Shown piece after piece: positions 4,765 through 6,690 of a DNA stretch of 6,690 nucleotides. This DNA comes from JAYEIH01 sp034659995. GTDB taxonomy: Archaea > Methanobacteriota_B > Thermococci > Methanofastidiosales > B48-G16. The position numbers were made by a program, and so were the translations under genes. The number at the start of each line of letters is the position of its first letter. Within the stretch, counting starts at the first letter, position 1. The notes beneath the pieces were generated by a model. It saw only the letters and a list, made by a program, of their open reading frames with translations, was not told the DNA's origin and searched no databases. The stretch is taken from assembly GCA_034659995.1 (NCBI GenBank), contig JAYEIH010000125.1, positions 1 to 6,690 on the forward strand, read 5' to 3'.

Positions 4765-5076
4765 ATGGGAACTAAAAACATGCTCGGTGAACTGGACGAT
4801 CTGTTGGTCGATATGGGAAGGTACCCAAGCAAGGAGGAACTTAGAGAGGATGCTCTGCGTGCGCTTCTCAGAGCCAAGCCAGAGTTAAGAAGAGATATGG
4901 CAATTGAACTGTATAAAAAAGAGAAAGTATCCTTATCGAGGGCCGCCGAGATCTGTGGGGTGAATATAGAAGATTTTAGAGAATTGTTAAAGGAGAAAGG
5001 AATCGAAATTCCAGTACCAGACGTGTCCTCAGATGAGATGGATAAGGAGATCGAGAGAATCTTAGGTGCACGTTAA
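4765..5076 (+). CDS. UPF0175 family antitoxin (HTH)
   Basis: This is a 103-aa protein. Residues 27-80 carry the UPF0175 signature: 'REDALRALLRAKPELRRDMAIELYKK', then the HTH 'KVSLSRAAEICGVNIEDFRELLKEKGI'. This is the family pattern 'AIELYRxGxxSLgrAAElaGvsxxeFxxLLxxrGI'. The N-terminal 26 residues and the acidic C-terminal 'SSDEMDKEIERILGAR' are extensions; the latter may wrap the toxin. UPF0175 proteins are normally co-encoded with PIN/DUF3368 ribonuclease-like toxins. Here the partner starts inside this gene's stop codon (TAATG, 1-nt overlap) but is cut short. The antitoxin could still repress its own promoter or neutralise related PIN toxins encoded elsewhere. Confidence 0.85.
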   Translation: MGTKNMLGELDDLLVDMGRYPSKEELREDALRALLRAKPELRRDMAIELYKKEKVSLSRAAEICGVNIEDFRELLKEKGIEIPVPDVSSDEMDKEIERILGAR

Positions 5077-5240
5077 TGTTAGTTGTTGATACGGGCATCC
5101 TGAGTATGTTTGCCAAGATAGATGAGGTTGTTCTGTTAACGGATCTTTTCAACGATAAAGTTGTCATAACTCCAAAAATCAGAGATGAAATTTCTGCGCC
5201 TCTGGAGTATGGGTACACATTCCCGCTAAAAGAGGAATGA
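5076..5240 (+). pseudogene. Truncated PIN-domain toxin (VapC/DUF3368-like), N-terminal 54 codons
   Basis: ATG 5076 overlaps the antitoxin stop. The protein starts MLVVDTGILSMFAKI and ends after 'KVVITPKIRDEISAPLEYGY' plus TFPLKEE. The start is a standard PIN fold: the first acidic residue in 'VVDTG' (D5), and the conserved E38 in 'PKIRDEI'. Complete DUF3368-type PIN proteins are about 150-160 aa and carry further catalytic acidic residues in the second half, which is absent. The following 100 bp show no continuation in any plus-strand frame, so this is a deletion and not a frameshift. The break comes about 15 bp before direct repeat B. A nuclease-dead remnant is most likely, though the fragment could still be made. 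Confidence 0.8.
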
Positions 5241-5255
5241 GGGCGATGGACGGAC

Positions 5256-5278
5256 AAACCCACCACTACTGTTTCAAA
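5256..5278 (+). repeat. Direct repeat B, just downstream of the broken PIN gene
   Basis: AAACCC (5256-5261), ACC, then ACTACTGTTTCAAA (5265-5278). It has the same orientation as repeat A, 616 bp away. It overlaps CAAAG-TTTC-CTTTG, a small stem absent from copy A. Its place at the truncation point suggests involvement in the deletion or in insertion of the cassette. Confidence 0.8.
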
Positions 5279-5320
5279 GTTTCCTTTGTTCGCATGATCA
5301 TCTCTGTAATTCACGTAATC

Positions 5321-5330
5321 TTTTTATATG
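5321..5330 (+). promoter_or_regulatory. TATA box of the abiE-type operon
   Basis: TTTTTATATG lies about 26 bp upstream of ATG 5352, which again indicates a leaderless transcript carrying both the antitoxin and toxin genes. Confidence 0.65.
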
Positions 5331-5339
5331 ATAAATGTA

Positions 5340-5350
5340 TAACTTAGTTA
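5340..5350. promoter_or_regulatory. Possible AbiEi operator, 11-bp palindrome TAACTTAGTTA
   Basis: TAACT-T-AGTTA is symmetric and lies between the TATA box and the AbiEi start codon, covering the predicted transcription start. Bacterial AbiEi antitoxins repress their own operon through inverted repeats. Whether this short site serves that role here is inferred. Confidence 0.35.
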
Positions 5351-5351
5351 C

Positions 5352-6086
5352 ATGAAAGGTGTGAGCGTATCAAAACGGGAATCTCAGGTGATATCCGAAA
5401 TCAAATCGAGAGATATGGTTATTTTTACACCACAGAATATACGTAGATTCTTAAAAATCTCTCAAGAGAACACATACAGGATAATCGAGAATATGAAGGA
5501 TAAAGATTTAATAAGGGGGATTGAAAGAGGAAAATACGTTTTAACAGAGATATGGAATGAGCTGGATATCTACGAGATCGTACCCGAGATATTCAAACCG
5601 TCCTACATCGCTTTTTGGAGCGCCTTACACTACCACGGCATGACTGAACAGGTACCGAGGACCGTGTTCCTCATCACAACGAGGAGAAAAAGGCCGATGA
5701 GAATACAGGAGCAGAAGGTACAGTACGTGACGGTCAAAAAAGAATTCTTTTTTGGATACGAGAGGTACGATAAAGTGGTAGTATCCGATAAAGAAAAGAC
5801 CGTAATCGATTGTTTGAGGCATCCGGAGTACTCAGGAGGTATATCCCATATATACGATGCGATCTCAGATGATCTGAGTACAGAAAAATTAATAAATTAT
5901 TGTAAAAAAACAAATAGCTCGGCCATCGCTTCTCGTATAGGGTATATTTTAGATAAAAAGGGAGTGGAATTTGAAAAGGAGGAGCTCAAAAAGATCATCA
6001 GTACGTATACCATGCTGGACCCGAAACAGGAAAAGTCTGATCTGAACACTGAATGGAAACTTTACGTGAATAGGAGGTTGCAATGA
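5352..6086 (+). CDS. AbiEi-type antitoxin / transcriptional repressor of a type IV toxin-antitoxin system
   Basis: This is a 244-aa protein. A winged helix occupies residues 8-66 (SQVISEIKSRDMVIFTPQNI; KISQENTYRIIENMKDKDLIRGIERGKYVLTE). The AbiEi core follows: 'PSYIAFWSALHYHGMTEQVP' (83-102), 'TVFLITTRRKRP' (104-115), and the family hallmark 'DKVVVSDKEKTVIDCLRHPEYSGG' split over 140-163, equivalent to 'v-A-x-x-E-K-a-l-l-D-x-l-x-x-P-x-x-x-G'. AbiEi proteins silence their operon and counter the AbiEii nucleotidyltransferase without stable complex formation. Length is in the normal range for the family. The 3' end overlaps the next gene by 4 nt (ATGA), which points to translational coupling. The start is fixed by a TATA box at leaderless distance; GTG 5361 is a less likely alternative. 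Confidence 0.88.
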   Translation: MKGVSVSKRESQVISEIKSRDMVIFTPQNIRRFLKISQENTYRIIENMKDKDLIRGIERGKYVLTEIWNELDIYEIVPEIFKPSYIAFWSALHYHGMTEQVPRTVFLITTRRKRPMRIQEQKVQYVTVKKEFFFGYERYDKVVVSDKEKTVIDCLRHPEYSGGISHIYDAISDDLSTEKLINYCKKTNSSAIASRIGYILDKKGVEFEKEELKKIISTYTMLDPKQEKSDLNTEWKLYVNRRLQ

Positions 6087-6690
6087 TAACGAGAGGGCAG
6101 TTGAGAGAGATACATGGAAGCGAGTTACCGTTGCATCTACTCGAACAGGACTATATTCAATCGTTGTTTTTGAAAGAGCTGTACAAGAGAGTGGACTCCC
6201 TTGTATTCAAGGGTGGGACTTTTTTGAAACACGCATACGGATTAGATCGATTTTCAGAAGATCTGGATTTCACAATGTATAGAGAGGTAGATCCTATAGA
6301 AAATTTGAAAGATGCTGCCTCCAAACTGCGTTCATACGGTGTCGAGGCATATCTCGATAAGGTAGATTTAGATGATCCGTCTTTTTCGGTGAGATTGAGA
6401 TATCGGGGCCCCCTTTTCGACGGTTCGAAAAAATCGACAGGTAATATCCATATCGAGGTATCGAAGCGAAACGATGTGTTACTTGAGCCAGAATGGACAC
6501 GATTATTTTTCGAATATCCGGAAACAAGAGTAGTGAATGTATTGAGTCTTCAGAAAGAGGAGGTACTTGCTGAAAAATTACGGGCTTTGAGTATGAGAGA
6601 GAAAGGAAGAGATCTGTACGACGTTTGGTTCTTGTTAAGGCAGGATGTAACGGCGAATGATGAGTTGTTTAGCCAAAAAATGGCGATTGT
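6083..6690 (+). CDS. AbiEii-type nucleotidyltransferase toxin, 3' end outside the window
   Basis: The frame from ATG 6083 stays open to the window edge (202 codons). Nucleotidyltransferase motifs are clear: 'FKGGTFLKHAYGLDRFSED' leading to LDF (42-63), giving the GG-[ST] turn (44-46) and the catalytic acidic pair in S58-E-D60-L-D62. A third acidic residue is in 'IHIEVS' (E125), and the AbiEii motif 'EVLAEKLRAL' with K165 precedes 'REKGRDLYDVWFLL' (172-185). AbiEii family toxins transfer nucleotides; in studied MenT/AbiEii members the target is tRNA 3' ends. All visible motifs are intact, unlike the PIN toxin upstream. Family members usually run 250-300 aa, so 50-100 residues are probably missing. 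The ribosome-binding site TAGGAGGT (6071-6078) lies within the AbiEi end, close before the ATG, and is the strongest Shine-Dalgarno in the window. Confidence 0.88.
   Translation, partial: MITRGQLREIHGSELPLHLLEQDYIQSLFLKELYKRVDSLVFKGGTFLKHAYGLDRFSEDLDFTMYREVDPIENLKDAASKLRSYGVEAYLDKVDLDDPSFSVRLRYRGPLFDGSKKSTGNIHIEVSKRNDVLLEPEWTRLFFEYPETRVVNVLSLQKEEVLAEKLRALSMREKGRDLYDVWFLLRQDVTANDELFSQKMAI

Noticed and set aside
4694..4774. 26-codon ORF MEIPKDFFYSTIV... reading into the antitoxin start
   Set aside because: It is very short, in a different frame from the antitoxin, and overlaps the antitoxin's TATA box.
4640..5278. CRISPR array suggested by the two GTTTCAAA-containing repeats
   Set aside because: There are only two copies, 616 bp apart with genes between them and no repeat-spacer periodicity, and no cas gene is present.
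4976..5314. 112-codon minus-strand frame opposite the antitoxin/PIN genes
   Set aside because: It is antisense to a recognised UPF0175-PIN pair, has no domain similarity, and spans direct repeat B.

Overview
The window reads as euryarchaeal DNA. The evidence is strong archaeal TATA boxes (TTTAAATA, TTTATATA, TTTTTATA) about 25 bp upstream of starts, several apparently leaderless genes, oligo-T stretches in place of stem-loop terminators, AGA/AGG-rich arginine usage, and typical archaeal families: a DUF234-type ATPase, a UPF0175 antitoxin with a PIN partner, and an HTH N-terminus of the 'NPKGM...NRNTV' kind known from methanogen-related lineages. The exact lineage cannot be fixed from the sequence alone.

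Layout. Positions 1-114 (minus) hold the start of an HTH regulator that runs off the window. It is divergent from a 95-aa winged-helix protein (279-566), whose leader carries four alternating copies of GCAATG(C)/GCATTGC, a likely operator. Next come a secreted 165-aa protein with a Tyr-Pro-Gly tail (692-1189), a six-helix membrane protein with a cytosolic tail (1223-2134), and a convergent six-helix membrane protein on the minus strand (2092-2637) that overlaps it by 43 bp. I do not recognise the last two.

From about 2640 onward the DNA looks like an accessory island. A promoter at 2934-2941 leads into a run of consecutive inverted repeats (2886-3135) and then a DUF234-type ATPase/PD-(D/E)XK gene. 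That gene is split by an insert of about 62 bp, made of two hairpins and bordered by TGTTA direct repeats. Removing the insert restores a normal ATPase reading frame from ATG 3030 to TGA 4462. Next is a UPF0175 antitoxin (4765-5076) followed by only the first 54 codons of its PIN-domain partner (5076-5240). The pair is bracketed by two near-identical 23-bp direct repeats (4640-4662 and 5256-5278), the second lying just past the toxin break. The window ends with an intact-looking AbiE-type operon: AbiEi (5352-6086) overlapping by 4 nt with an AbiEii nucleotidyltransferase that runs off the 3' edge (6083 onward).

Working together: the AbiEi/AbiEii pair is the one complete-looking type IV toxin-antitoxin or phage-abortive system, although its toxin end is not visible. 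The UPF0175/PIN pair is an antitoxin left with a truncated toxin. The ATPase appears either recently broken or expressed in an unusual way. The most distinctive feature is the inverted-repeat cluster and the hairpin insert at the 5' end of the ATPase gene.
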